Shown here in pieces: positions 43,176-51,502 of a stretch of DNA of 64,000 nt. Origin of the DNA: Thermoleophilaceae bacterium (GTDB lineage Bacteria; Actinomycetota; Thermoleophilia; Solirubrobacterales; Thermoleophilaceae); contig JAUJNF010000003.1 in assembly GCA_030446485.1 (NCBI GenBank), positions 1 to 64,000 of the forward strand, given 5' to 3'. The position numbers and the translations under genes were made by a program. The notes beneath the pieces were generated by a model. The model saw nothing but the letters and a program-made list of their open reading frames with translations. It ran no database searches and was not told the DNA's origin. Each line of letters opens with the position of its first letter. The first letter of the stretch is position 1.

Positions 43176-43967
43176 GTGTTCCCGCTGAAGGACAACATCC
43201 CCACGCGCCGCTTCCCGGTGCTCACCGTGGCGCTGATCGCGATCAACGTGGTGATGTTCTTCGTGTTCCAGCAGGCCGAGCTGTCGCTCGGCGGGGCGGA
43301 CGTGGACCAGGAGAACGTGATCGAGTACGGCGCGATTCCCTACGAGGTGACCCACCCCGGTGAGCAGTGCGTGCCGAGTGGACCCGAGTCGCTCGCCTGT
43401 GGCGACGCTGCGGCGGTGGAGCGCGAGGCCGGCCAGGACCTGCCTCCGACGATCCTCACCGTCTTCACCTCGATGTTCATGCACGGCGGCCTGCTGCACA
43501 TCCTCGGCAACATGCTCTTCCTGTGGATCTTCGGCAACAACATCGAGGACTCGATGGGTCGCGTCAAGTTCCTCGCCTTCTACCTCCTCGGCGGGGTGGC
43601 CGCCCTGCTGGCCCAGACGGCCATCGGCCCCGATTCGGCGATCCCGACGATCGGAGCGAGCGGCGCGGTGGCGGCGGTGCTCGGCGGCTACGCACTGCTC
43701 TATCCCCGCGCCCGCGTGGTCACGCTCGTGTTCATCATCTTCTTCGTCACCCTGCTCGAGCTTCCCGCACTGTTGGTGCTCGGGCTGTGGTTCCTGCTCC
43801 AGCTCTTCTACGGCAGCGCCGAGCTGGCCCAGCCGGTGGCCGGAGGGGGCGGGGTGGCGTACTTCGCCCATATCGGGGGCTTCGTGTTCGGGCTCGTGCT
43901 GATCAAGCTCTTCGCCGATCGCGAGCGGCACGACTACGAGGTCGACCGCCGCCTGCCCGTGTACTGA
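43176..43967 (+). CDS. Rhomboid intramembrane serine protease
   Basis: 263 residues from the GTG at 43176. Six membrane segments: FPVLTVALIAINVVMFFVFQ first, then after a loop with cysteines (GEQCVPSGPESLACG) the SMFMHGGLLHILGNMLFLWI segment, IPTIGASGAVAAVLGGYALL (catalytic Ser of GASG), and GGVAYFAHIGGFVFGLVLIK (catalytic His). It cleaves within membranes; substrate unknown. The motifs HxxxN and GxSG are intact, so it should be active. Confidence 0.92.
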   Translation: MFPLKDNIPTRRFPVLTVALIAINVVMFFVFQQAELSLGGADVDQENVIEYGAIPYEVTHPGEQCVPSGPESLACGDAAAVEREAGQDLPPTILTVFTSMFMHGGLLHILGNMLFLWIFGNNIEDSMGRVKFLAFYLLGGVAALLAQTAIGPDSAIPTIGASGAVAAVLGGYALLYPRARVVTLVFIIFFVTLLELPALLVLGLWFLLQLFYGSAELAQPVAGGGGVAYFAHIGGFVFGLVLIKLFADRERHDYEVDRRLPVY

Positions 43968-43970
43968 GAC

Positions 43971-44147
43971 ATGGCGCGCAACCTCGTGCTGGTCGGTGCG
44001 CTCGCGCTGATCGGGCTACTCACCTATCTCACCATCAGCGTCGCGGTGCGGGAGGGGATCGACCTGCTCGTGGTGATCTCGGTGATCGTGCTCGCGCTGC
44101 TCGGAGTGGGGGTGATCGGTGCGCTCACGGCGCCGACCGACGAATAG
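43971..44147 (+). CDS. Small two-helix membrane protein
   Basis: 58 residues, starting 3 bp after the rhomboid stop with ATG: MARNLVLVGALALIGLLTYL, then VAVREGIDLLVVISVIVLAL and LGVGVIGALTAPTDE. Two hydrophobic stretches separated by VAVREGID. Its end overlaps the next gene by 29 bp. Similar small proteins follow rhomboids in other actinobacteria (recalled, not checked). Function unknown. Confidence 0.7.
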   Translation: MARNLVLVGALALIGLLTYLTISVAVREGIDLLVVISVIVLALLGVGVIGALTAPTDE

Positions 44148-45144
44148 CCCCTTCATAGCGGTCAGCAGCCGCCCGCGCCGCCGCCTCAGGCTGCCGAACT
44201 GGAGAGGCTTCGTCGCGCTGTTCCTGCTGCTCGGGGTGGCCGCCGGGATCGCCTGGCTCGTGCTGGCCGGAGGCGGCCGCGACGGCGGGCGCGTCCCGGT
44301 ATCAGCGGCCTCCACCCCACCGCCCCTGCCCGCGCCCGTTCCGCCACCGGCGCCGAACCGGCCCGCGCCGGCTGCGGTGTCCCTCGATGCGGAGGACGCC
44401 TTCGAGGCGAAGTTGAAGAGCCCGCCGCGCGGAGCGCTCGTCTTCGACGTCGACAGCGGGCGCGTGCTCTGGCGCCGCAACGAGCGCTCGCCGCTGCCTA
44501 TCGCGAGCCTCACCAAGATCATGACCGCCCTGCTCGTGGCCGAGCGCACCGACCCGTCCGACCGCGTGCGCATCACCAAGACGGCGCTCTTCTTCGAGGG
44601 CCAGGCGGTGGGCAACCTGCCGGTCGGGAAGAAGGTGCCGATCGAGGCCCTGCTGCACGGAGCGCTGCTCACCTCGGGCAACGATGCCGCGCTGGCGCTC
44701 GCCGAGCACACCAGCGGCTCGGTGGCGCGCTTCGTGGCCCTGATGAACCGTCGCGCCGGCGAGCTCGGGCTCACATGCACGCGCTTCGTGTCCCCGCACG
44801 GCCTCGAGCCCGGCAACCGCTCCTGCGCGGCGGACCTGGCCGCGCTCAGCCGGCTGTTGCTCGCCAAGCCGCGGCTCGCCCGCGTGGTGCGAAAGTCGCA
44901 GGGGATACAACGCTTTCCGATCGCCGGCGGCAAGCTCTACACGACGAACACCAACCCGCTGCTGCTGAGCGGCTACTCCGGCACGATCGGGTTGAAGACC
45001 GGCTACACGAGGGAGGCGGGGCGCTGCTTCATCGCCGTGGTCCGGCGCGGCGGGCGTACGCTCGCCGCGGTGCTGCTGCACTCACCGGACCCGGGCGGGC
45101 AGGCGCGGCGGCTCTTCTCCCAGGCGTTCCGGACGCGCAGCTAG
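44119..45144 (+). CDS. D-alanyl-D-alanine carboxypeptidase (S11)
   Basis: 341 residues, GTG start. A basic N-terminus and one helix (WRGFVALFLLLGVAAGIAWL) anchor it, then a Pro-rich linker. The S11 motifs are PIASLTKIMTALLVAERTD (SxxK), ALLTSGNDAALALAEHTSG (SGN) and GTIGLKTGYTREAGRC (KTG). It trims peptidoglycan stem peptides outside the membrane. The start lies within the previous small gene and suggests coupling. Confidence 0.93.
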   Translation: MRSRRRPTNSPFIAVSSRPRRRLRLPNWRGFVALFLLLGVAAGIAWLVLAGGGRDGGRVPVSAASTPPPLPAPVPPPAPNRPAPAAVSLDAEDAFEAKLKSPPRGALVFDVDSGRVLWRRNERSPLPIASLTKIMTALLVAERTDPSDRVRITKTALFFEGQAVGNLPVGKKVPIEALLHGALLTSGNDAALALAEHTSGSVARFVALMNRRAGELGLTCTRFVSPHGLEPGNRSCAADLAALSRLLLAKPRLARVVRKSQGIQRFPIAGGKLYTTNTNPLLLSGYSGTIGLKTGYTREAGRCFIAVVRRGGRTLAAVLLHSPDPGGQARRLFSQAFRTRS

Positions 45145-45216
45145 TCAGGCGGCCGGGCGCCTGACCGCTGGCGAGCCGTCGCAACCCGGCGCCGTCGAGC
45201 GTCTCATCATCGATCA

Positions 45217-45243
45217 GTACCTACATGCCCGTATGTGTAGTAC
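45217..45243. promoter_or_regulatory. Imperfect palindrome GTAC-N2-ACAT ... ATGT-N2-AGTAC
   Basis: A 27-bp inverted repeat with 1-2 mismatches lies 32-58 bp before the start of the 45275 gene. Form and place fit a TetR-type operator. No regulator gene stands next to it. Confidence 0.5.
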
Positions 45244-45274
45244 CGACTGATTCCGACGAGAAGGACCCTTCGAT

Positions 45275-45805
45275 GTGCACGACTACGGGCCCACCCTCGA
45301 GCTCGCAACCTCTCCCCGACGGGCACCCTCGCGCGGAAGCCGCACGATCTCGGGCCGGACGGCGGCTGTGAATTGGGGCGCCGCCCAGGCGTGGTTCATC
45401 GCGGGCACGATTCCGCTCATTCTCGCCGGCGGTCTGCACGCGCTCTACACCCTGCGAGACACGGTCCGCCCCACCTACTTCACTCCGATCGACCGCTCCG
45501 CCCGCCCGGTGGTCGAAGGCACCGGTATCCGGCTGGTGGGCAAGGCCACGCCGTCGATGTGGAAGGTGTGGCTCGGCGTCAACATCACCCACGGTCTCGG
45601 CATCTTCACCTTCGGGCTCCTCTGCCTGCTGATCGCCACCGACGACTTCGCGCTGGTCGAGCGCATCGACGCCATCCGACCGCTGACGATCGCCTTCTCC
45701 GCCGCGCTGCTCGCCGTCTCGCTGCGCTTCTTCTTCTACGGGCCGGTGATCGTGACCGGCACCGCCACAGCGTGCTTCACCATCGCCGCCGTGCTCTCGG
45801 CATGA
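45275..45805 (+). CDS. Membrane protein, LIC_13387-like
   Basis: 176 residues. GTG start with AGAAGGA about 8 bp before it; a second GTG at 45368 (VNWGAAQAWFIAGTIPLILA) is the start of the conserved part. Four helices: AWFIAGTIPLILAGGLHALY, GVNITHGLGIFTFGLLCLLI, IRPLTIAFSAALLAVSLRFF and FYGPVIVTGTATACFTIAAV. No catalytic motif is seen. It is coupled to the next gene by an ATGA overlap. Confidence 0.65.
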   Translation: MHDYGPTLELATSPRRAPSRGSRTISGRTAAVNWGAAQAWFIAGTIPLILAGGLHALYTLRDTVRPTYFTPIDRSARPVVEGTGIRLVGKATPSMWKVWLGVNITHGLGIFTFGLLCLLIATDDFALVERIDAIRPLTIAFSAALLAVSLRFFFYGPVIVTGTATACFTIAAVLSA

Positions 45806-46245
45806 GGATGCAGGCGGCAGCAGGTCATGCCACTGGTCTGGAGGCGATGACGCCGTTTCAGCGCTTTTGCCGTGCGTGCGCGATGCTCTTTTGGCGGGTG
45901 ACGAACCCCGCGGCCCGGCGGCTCGCCGGCATCGCGCCGTTCTGGGTCGTGCTCGAGACGACCGGGCGTCGCACGGGCAAGGCGCGGCAGACGCCGCTGG
46001 CGCGGGGACCCCAGCACGGCGGCGCGACCTGGCTGATCGCCGTGCACGGCCGCCACTCGACCTGGGTCAGGAACGTCGAGTCCCGGCCCCACGTGCGGAT
46101 CCGGATCCGCGGCCGCTGGCTGGCCGGGACGGCGACCGTGTTGCCGTGGGATGAGTCGGTCGCGCGCGGGTTCAACCGCTACGCCCGGCTGGGTTCAACC
46201 ACGCTGGGGATCGACCCGGCACTGGTCCGCGTGGAGCTGCGATGA
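45802..46245 (+). CDS. Nitroreductase-fold deazaflavin (F420)-dependent oxidoreductase
   Basis: 147 residues. The Ddn-type fold shows RRLAGIAPFWVVLETTGRRT-GKARQTPLA (the TTGRRTGKxRxTPL motif that binds F420), TWLIAVHGRHSTWVRNVESR and PHVRIRIRGRWLAGTATVLP. Start ATG overlaps the previous stop. Substrate unknown. A second family member is at 50844. Confidence 0.85.
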   Translation: MRMQAAAGHATGLEAMTPFQRFCRACAMLFWRVTNPAARRLAGIAPFWVVLETTGRRTGKARQTPLARGPQHGGATWLIAVHGRHSTWVRNVESRPHVRIRIRGRWLAGTATVLPWDESVARGFNRYARLGSTTLGIDPALVRVELR

Positions 46246-46269
46246 CCGGGCCGCACGCGCCCCGCGAGC

Positions 46270-46893
46270 ATGGATGAAGGTCGACGGATGAGGCTCCCCA
46301 ACAGCGCGCACACCTCCCGACCGTGGCGGATCCACGAGCTCACCGGCGACTTCCGACTCGAGGACGTGTGGGAGCTGCCGACGCCGGGCGGCCCCGACGA
46401 CTTCCCTCGGCTGGTCCAGCTGATCGCCTCGACCGACCCAGCGCAGGCCTCGCGTGCCGCCCACGCACTCTGGGCCATCCGGTGGAAGGTGGGCGAGCTG
46501 CTCGGCTGGGACGACCCGGACGTAGGTCCCGGCTCCACGGTCCCGACGCTGCGAGACCGGTTACCCGCGGATCTGCGTGACGGTCCGTCCGGGCCGGCCT
46601 CCGACGAGCTCCCCTTCACGCCGCTCTACCTCACCGACGACGAGTGGGCGGTGGAGATCGTCAACCGGACCGTCCACGGCGTCCTGCATCTCGGCTGGGT
46701 CTCGGACGCCACCGGCCACTACCGGGGCCAGATGGCCGTTCTCGTGAAGCGAAACGGTCTGCTCGGAGCCGCCTACATGGCCGCCATCGGGCCGTTCCGG
46801 CACCTGATCGTGTACCCGCGGATGATGCAGAAGATGGCGTCGGATTGGTGGGCACGCCGCAGCGACGCTCCGACACCCGCGCCCGCCCACTAG
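46270..46893 (+). CDS. DUF2867 protein
   Basis: 207 residues. The family pattern is visible in WRIHELTGDFRLEDVWELPT, AAHALWAIRWKVGELLGWDD, YLTDDEWAVEIVNRTVHGVL and QMAVLVKRNGLLGAAYMAAI followed by FRHLIVYPRMM. These domains resemble polyketide-cyclase-like folds and often sit beside NAD(P)-binding proteins. No known function. A second in-frame ATG (46288) may be the real start. Confidence 0.75.
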   Translation: MDEGRRMRLPNSAHTSRPWRIHELTGDFRLEDVWELPTPGGPDDFPRLVQLIASTDPAQASRAAHALWAIRWKVGELLGWDDPDVGPGSTVPTLRDRLPADLRDGPSGPASDELPFTPLYLTDDEWAVEIVNRTVHGVLHLGWVSDATGHYRGQMAVLVKRNGLLGAAYMAAIGPFRHLIVYPRMMQKMASDWWARRSDAPTPAPAH

Positions 46894-46919
46894 CCGGTTC
46901 GAACGACGCGCGCCCGACC

Positions 46920-47336
46920 GTGAACCGGGACATCGCCATCCGCCTTCTCGACGGACTCCACAGGGCGCAGAACGCGTTCTACGCGGGCGGCTCCGGTACT
47001 GCCCTTGCGCAGCTCCTCACTCCGGACATCACCTGGACCGTGCCCGGCGACAACCGCATCGCCGGGAACTACCGTGGTCTGGAGGAGGTGTTCGGCTACT
47101 TCCGACGGCGACGGGACCTCGCCGATCACACGTTCCAGATGAAGCGACGAGACGTTCTCGTGGGCGACGGAGACCGACTCGCCGCGCTCACCGACGGGTT
47201 TGCCACGATCCGCGATGTCGACCATCGCTGGTCCACCGTCGGGTTGTACGACGTCATCGGAGGGCAGATCGCAGCGTGTTGGCTGCTTCCGCTCGACCAA
47301 GGCGCGTTCGACGAGATCTGGTCCGCTAAGCCGTAG
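46920..47336 (+). CDS. SnoaL/NTF2-like protein
   Basis: 138 residues from the GTG at 46920. NTF2-fold pattern: IRLLDGLHRAQNAFYAGGSG, LAQLLTPDITWTVPGDNRIA, GNYRGLEEVFGYFRRRRDL and ATIRDVDHRWSTVGLYDVIG. The fold is shared by cyclases, isomerases and dehydratases, so the reaction cannot be told. Same strand as its neighbours, short spacers. Confidence 0.75.
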   Translation: MNRDIAIRLLDGLHRAQNAFYAGGSGTALAQLLTPDITWTVPGDNRIAGNYRGLEEVFGYFRRRRDLADHTFQMKRRDVLVGDGDRLAALTDGFATIRDVDHRWSTVGLYDVIGGQIAACWLLPLDQGAFDEIWSAKP

Positions 47337-47446
47337 AGCCGGTCGGCAGCATCGGCGCTTCCGGCCTGCGACGAACCCAGCACGGGATGGCAGGCTCGAC
47401 ATCGCCGAGAGCCGAGGCCGCGGTCGCCCGGCGGTACCGTGCGCTG

Positions 47447-48469
47447 ATGGACCACCGAACGCTCGGACGCACCGGCGTCCAGGTGAGCCCGCTGTGCCTC
47501 GGCGCGATGATGTTCGGCGCCTGGGGCGAGCCGGACCACGATGCCGGGATCCGCATCATCCACCGCGCGCTGGACGCCGGGATCAACTTCATCGACACCG
47601 CCGACGTGTACTCGCGCGGCGAGTCCGAGGAGATCGTGGGCAAGGCGCTCAGCGGAGAGCGGCGGGAGAATGTCGTACTCGCCACGAAGTTCCACGGCGC
47701 GATGGGCGACGACCCCAACCAGGCGGGCAACTCCCGGCGCTGGATCGTGCGTGAGGTAGAGGCCTCGCTCCAGCGCCTTCAGACCGACTGGATCGACCTC
47801 TACCAGGTGCATCGCTGGGACCACTGGACCGATCACGAGGAGACGCTCGCCGCCCTCTCCGACCTCGTGTCTCAGGGGAAGGTGCGCTACATCGGCTCGT
47901 CGACCTATCCGGCGGCCCAGATCGTCAAGGCCCAGTGGATGGCCCGCGAGCGGGGCCTCCAGCGCTTCGTATGCGAGCAGCCGCCCTACTCGCTCCTGGC
48001 CCGCGGGATCGAGAGCGACGTGCTGCCGACCTGCCAGGAGCTCGGGATGGGCGTGATCCCGTGGAGCCCGCTGGGGGGCGGCTGGCTGTCGGGACGCTGG
48101 CGCAAGGAATCGGCGGACCTCACGTCACATCGCGCGTCTCGGATACCGCAGCGGTACGACGTATCGGTCCCCGCCAACAGGGCCAAGCTCGACGCCGCCG
48201 ATGCGCTCGGTCGACTGGCGGACGAGTCGGGACTGTCGCTGGTGCACATGGCGGTCGCCTTCGTCATCCGCCATCCGGCCGTCACGGCGGCGATCATCGG
48301 CCCCCGCACGATGGAGCAGCTCGAGTCACAGCTGGGCGCCGCGGACGTCGAGCTCGACGCCGCGCTCCTCGACCGCATCGACGAGATCGTGCCGCCCGGC
48401 AGCACGGTCAACCCGACCGATGCCGGTTGGACCAATCCCGCCCTGGAGGCGGCGGCCCGCCGCAGGTAG
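47447..48469 (+). CDS. Aldo/keto reductase
   Basis: 340 residues from the ATG at 47447. TIM barrel of the AKR family: MDHRTLGRTGVQVSPLCLGA, GINFIDTADVYSRGESEEIV (catalytic Asp and Tyr), VVLATKFHGAMGDDPNQAGN (catalytic Lys), DWIDLYQVHRWDHWTDHEET (His) and GMGVIPWSPLGGGWLSGR (cofactor). The NADP segment near the C-terminus is AAIIGPRTMEQLESQLGAAD. Substrate unknown. Confidence 0.93.
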   Translation: MDHRTLGRTGVQVSPLCLGAMMFGAWGEPDHDAGIRIIHRALDAGINFIDTADVYSRGESEEIVGKALSGERRENVVLATKFHGAMGDDPNQAGNSRRWIVREVEASLQRLQTDWIDLYQVHRWDHWTDHEETLAALSDLVSQGKVRYIGSSTYPAAQIVKAQWMARERGLQRFVCEQPPYSLLARGIESDVLPTCQELGMGVIPWSPLGGGWLSGRWRKESADLTSHRASRIPQRYDVSVPANRAKLDAADALGRLADESGLSLVHMAVAFVIRHPAVTAAIIGPRTMEQLESQLGAADVELDAALLDRIDEIVPPGSTVNPTDAGWTNPALEAAARRR

Positions 48470-48486
48470 CAACCCGGGAGACGGTG

Positions 48487-48963
48487 ATGCCCGAGGCCGA
48501 GATCTCGATCGACGACCCGGAGGCCGAGGACGTCCGCGAGCTGCTCGAGCGCCACCTCGCTTTCGCCCGTCTGAACACTCCGCCCGAGGACGTCCATGCG
48601 CTCGGCGTCGACGGGCTCGTCGATCCTGCCGTCACGTTCTTCAGCTTTCGCGTCGGATGCGAGTTGCTCGCAGTCGGGGCCCTGAAGGAGCTCGATGAGA
48701 GTCACGCCGAGTTGAAGTCCATGCACACCGCCGAAGCGGCGCGAGGCGGTGGGATCGGCCGCGCGATGCTCGAGCACCTCATCGCCGCCGCCCGGGCGCG
48801 CGGTTTTCGCCGGGTGAGCCTCGAGACCGGATCGATGCCCGCGTTCACCCCGGCGCGGGGGCTCTACGAAAGCGCGGGATTCGAGCCGTGCGGACCGTTC
48901 GGCGACTACGTCGCGGGATCGAGCAACGTGTTCATGACGCTGTCGCTCGAACCGAGCCCGTAG
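48487..48963 (+). CDS. GNAT-family N-acetyltransferase
   Basis: 158 residues. GNAT acetyl-CoA motif AEAARGGGIGRAMLEHLIAA, with AELKSMHTAEAARGG before it and GFRRVSLETGSMPAFTPARG then LYESAGFEPCGPFGDY after. Residues match PaiA/YitI-type small acetyltransferases that modify amines. It starts 17 bp after the aldo/keto reductase. Confidence 0.87.
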   Translation: MPEAEISIDDPEAEDVRELLERHLAFARLNTPPEDVHALGVDGLVDPAVTFFSFRVGCELLAVGALKELDESHAELKSMHTAEAARGGGIGRAMLEHLIAAARARGFRRVSLETGSMPAFTPARGLYESAGFEPCGPFGDYVAGSSNVFMTLSLEPSP

Positions 48964-48967
48964 GGCG

Positions 48968-50290
48968 CTACGCCACGGCGTAGAGCCGCCACTCCCCCGG
49001 CACGCCCTTCAGCGGCTGCGGCCCGCGGTCGGCGAACTCGAGGCCCGACCCCACCACCAGGTCCTTGACGGTGCTCGACACCAGCACCTCCGAGGGCTGG
49101 GCGAGCTGCGCCACGCGGGCGCCGATGTGCACGGCGATGCCGCCCACGTCGTTGCCCATCATCTCGCACTCGCCCGTGTGAAGGCCGGCACGGATCTCGA
49201 GGCCGAGCTCGCGCACCTCGTCAACGACCGAGCGGGCGCAGGCGAGGCCGCGCGCCGGCCCGTCGAACGTCGCGAGGAACCCGTCGCCCGTCGACTTGAT
49301 CTCGCGACCACGATGGCGGCGCAGCTGGTCTCGTACCAGCGCATCGTGACGGGCGAGCAGCTCGCGCCAGCGCGCGTCGCCGAGCTCCGCCGCCCGCCGC
49401 GTGGATCCGACGATGTCGGTGAAGAGCACGGTGGCGAGCACACGGTCGGGCTCGCGGTCGGGTCGCGTGCCCGTGAGGAACTCCTGCATCTCGTCGATCG
49501 CGGTGTCGGGGTCGCCGAAGACGGCGAGCGCGTCCGTGCCCGGCAGCTCCCGGTAGACCGCGCCCGGAATGTTCTGTGCCACGTAGCGGCAGTGACCCAG
49601 GTCGATCGCCTCGTTCGCCGGTCGCACGAGCACCACGGTCGGCACGCGGATGGCCGGAAGCACATCTCGCACGTCGGTGGCGCCGAGCTGCCGAATGAGA
49701 GCTCGCGCCGTGCCGGGTGACGCTCCGAGCCGCTCGAGCCGGGCGAACCACTCCCTGAATCGCTCGTCGTTCGCCATCGAGGGAGCGAGGAACCATGCGG
49801 TCGCGCCGGTCCCCCATTGCTCGAGAAGCTGCTCGGCAAAGCCATCGCGTTCCTCGCGGGTGTTCCCGTGCGGGTAGTCGGCCGCCCGCGTGAGCTTGGC
49901 CCACGGGTGAAAGAGCGCCAGCGCGCGGGTGCGCTCGGGATGGGTGGCAGCGAACATCATGGCCATGGCGCTCCCCTCGATCTGGGCGAAGATCGCCGCC
50001 TGGTCGACACCCGCGGCATCGATCACGGCGAGCACGTCGTCCATCTGCTCCTCCAAGGTGGGCGCCCCCACCACCGGATCAGAGAGCCCGGAGCCGCGCC
50101 GGTCGAAGATGACCAGCCGGGCGAAACGTCCGACGCGCGCGAAGAAGTGCGCGATCGACGGATCCTCCCAGACGTGCTCCACCTGCGAGACCCAGGTCGG
50201 GACGTACACGAGGTTGAGCGGGCCGTCGCCGATGACCTGGTAGGCGATGTGGAGATCGCCGCTCTTGGCGTACTGGGTCTTGGGCATCAT
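48968..50290 (-). CDS. Alpha/beta hydrolase fused to a class III adenylate/guanylate cyclase
   Basis: 440 residues. The N-terminal alpha/beta hydrolase (1-265) starts KSGDLHIAYQVIGDGPLNLV and shows FDRRGSGLSDPV. The nucleophile elbow reads IFAQIEGSAMAMMFAATHPE rather than the usual GxSxGG, so the serine seems missing. The C-terminal cyclase (285-440) has ATVLFTDIVGSTRRAAELGD (metal Asp), GREIKSTGDGFLATFDGPAR (Lys and Asp for the base) and NDVGGIAVHIGARVAQLAQP. I infer a ligand-binding, non-hydrolytic sensor coupled to cAMP or cGMP production. It reads toward the GNAT gene, convergent. Confidence 0.88.
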   Translation of the reverse strand: MMPKTQYAKSGDLHIAYQVIGDGPLNLVYVPTWVSQVEHVWEDPSIAHFFARVGRFARLVIFDRRGSGLSDPVVGAPTLEEQMDDVLAVIDAAGVDQAAIFAQIEGSAMAMMFAATHPERTRALALFHPWAKLTRAADYPHGNTREERDGFAEQLLEQWGTGATAWFLAPSMANDERFREWFARLERLGASPGTARALIRQLGATDVRDVLPAIRVPTVVLVRPANEAIDLGHCRYVAQNIPGAVYRELPGTDALAVFGDPDTAIDEMQEFLTGTRPDREPDRVLATVLFTDIVGSTRRAAELGDARWRELLARHDALVRDQLRRHRGREIKSTGDGFLATFDGPARGLACARSVVDEVRELGLEIRAGLHTGECEMMGNDVGGIAVHIGARVAQLAQPSEVLVSSTVKDLVVGSGLEFADRGPQPLKGVPGEWRLYAVA

Positions 50291-50319
50291 CACCGCGATC
50301 TGGGCGGGGCGATGGACGA

Positions 50320-50751
50320 CTAGCGAGCCCGCGGTGAGCGTCTGGCTCCCTGGCCCGTGCCGGCTCCCTGCGCCTCGGCGCTCGGCGGGCCGGTGAGATG
50401 CCGGTCGCCCCATTCCTTCAAAGCCAGGATCGCCGGGCGCAGCTCTTCGCCCGCAGAGGTGAGCCGGTACTCATGGCGCGGCGGATTGTCCTGGTAGCGA
50501 ACCCGGTCGAGGATGCCGGCGTCGACCAGACGCGACAGGCGATCACTGAGGACGTTTGTGGCGACACCGAGATCGCGTTGGATCTCCCCGTAGCGATGCA
50601 TGCCGATCATCAAGCAGCGCAGGATCCCGAGCGTCCAGAAATCGCCGATCAGCGCGAGTGTCCCGAGCACCGAGCACCGGCTAGACGCACCGAAACCGAG
50701 CACAGGCGCGACGCGAGCCCGCGGGGGTGCCGAAGCTGGGACAAAGGCCAT
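50320..50751 (-). CDS. HxlR-family winged-helix regulator
   Basis: 143 residues from the ATG at 50751. HxlR pattern: CSVLGTLALIGDFWTLGILR, CLMIGMHRYGEIQRDLGVAT, NVLSDRLSRLVDAGILDRVR, YQDNPPRHEYRLTSAGEELR and ALKEWGDRHL. A cysteine precedes the winged helix as in redox-sensing members. It is divergent from the F420-type protein at 50844, and both genes flank two palindromes. Confidence 0.88.
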   Translation of the reverse strand: MAFVPASAPPRARVAPVLGFGASSRCSVLGTLALIGDFWTLGILRCLMIGMHRYGEIQRDLGVATNVLSDRLSRLVDAGILDRVRYQDNPPRHEYRLTSAGEELRPAILALKEWGDRHLTGPPSAEAQGAGTGQGARRSPRAR

Positions 50752-50773
50752 GCTCCAGAAGGACTGTACCGGA

Positions 50774-50819
50774 ACGCTTGCTTCAGGCAAGCGTCTCTGC
50801 AACCATGCTTGTTGCAAGC
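50774..50819. promoter_or_regulatory. Two palindromic operators between the HxlR gene and the F420-type gene
   Basis: ACGCTTGC-TTCAG-GCAAGCGT (50774-50794) is an exact inverted repeat. GCTTG-TTG-CAAGC (50807-50819) is a second. Both share the CTTG/CAAG core and lie in the 92-bp divergent gap. Likely HxlR-binding sites controlling both directions. Confidence 0.7.
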
Positions 50820-50843
50820 AAGCGACCCTCGGAGGTGACTGGA

Positions 50844-51350
50844 ATGACCGTCTCGGCTACGAACCTCACGCGCCAGGAGCGGTTCGACTACCGCCTCATG
50901 CGCCGCTTCCCCAGGTTTGGTGTCCGGGCGCATCGCGCGGCCCACCGGTTCACTAGCGGCCGAATTGGCGGGAGTAAGCGCGGAGTACCGATCGGGGTGC
51001 TCACCACCACCGGGCGCCGCAGCGGCCAACGCCGAAGCGTGCCGTTGATGTACATGCAGGACAACGGGCGGTTCCTGGTCGTCGCCGCCAACGCCGGGCA
51101 GGATGCGCCACCAGCCTGGTACCTGAACCTGCAATCCGATAGGAGCGCCGAATTCCGTCCTCGTGACGAAACGCTACCGGTCCGCGCCCGGGAGCTCCAC
51201 GAAGAGGAACGCCGCTCGGTGTGGGACCGACTCGCCCGACACAACCCGCTCTGGGCCGCGTTTCAACAGTGCACCGAGCGCCCGACTGCGGTGGTCGCAC
51301 TCGAGCCGCACCCCAGTGCCGCGGGACAAGGCGAAGCAACCAACGACTGA
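50844..51350 (+). CDS. F420-dependent nitroreductase-family protein (Ddn type)
   Basis: 168 residues. GGAGGTG ribosome site before the ATG. Motifs: GVPIGVLTTTGRRSGQRRSV (the F420 loop), PLMYMQDNGRFLVVAANAGQ, DAPPAWYLNLQSDRSAEFRP and HEEERRSVWDRLARHNPLWA. Such proteins reduce quinones and nitro compounds in mycobacteria. The gene shares its promoter region with the divergent HxlR regulator, which probably controls it. Its end touches the METVGRY repeat A. Confidence 0.9.
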   Translation: MTVSATNLTRQERFDYRLMRRFPRFGVRAHRAAHRFTSGRIGGSKRGVPIGVLTTTGRRSGQRRSVPLMYMQDNGRFLVVAANAGQDAPPAWYLNLQSDRSAEFRPRDETLPVRARELHEEERRSVWDRLARHNPLWAAFQQCTERPTAVVALEPHPSAAGQGEATND

Positions 51351-51424
51351 TGGAGACGGTGGGACGCTACCCTCCTGCGCCACTCGCCACATTGCTCGCC
51401 ATACGTCATAACGCCTCCAGCTAG
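51334..51424 (+). repeat. METVGRY repeat, copy A
   Basis: Core ATGGAGACGGTGGGACGCTA (from 51350), preceded by AAGCAACC at 51334. It encodes METVGRYPPAPLATLLAIR and ends at TAG 51422-51424. This copy lacks the LN codons found in the others. Many differences from the other copies fall at third codon positions. Confidence 0.7.
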
Positions 51425-51451
51425 GCCCAAAGCCCGCGCCGGGTTTTGGGC
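51425..51451. terminator. 12-bp hairpin after repeat A
   Basis: GCCCAAAGCCCG-CGC-CGGGTTTTGGGC forms a 12-bp stem with one wobble and a 3-nt loop, with TTTT in one arm. It lies between the F420-type gene and the secreted protein at 51503. Confidence 0.65.
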
Positions 51452-51502
51452 GCCAACAAGGCGCTATGCTCGCCCGCGGAGATTGTCCATGGGGGAGAGA
51501 TC

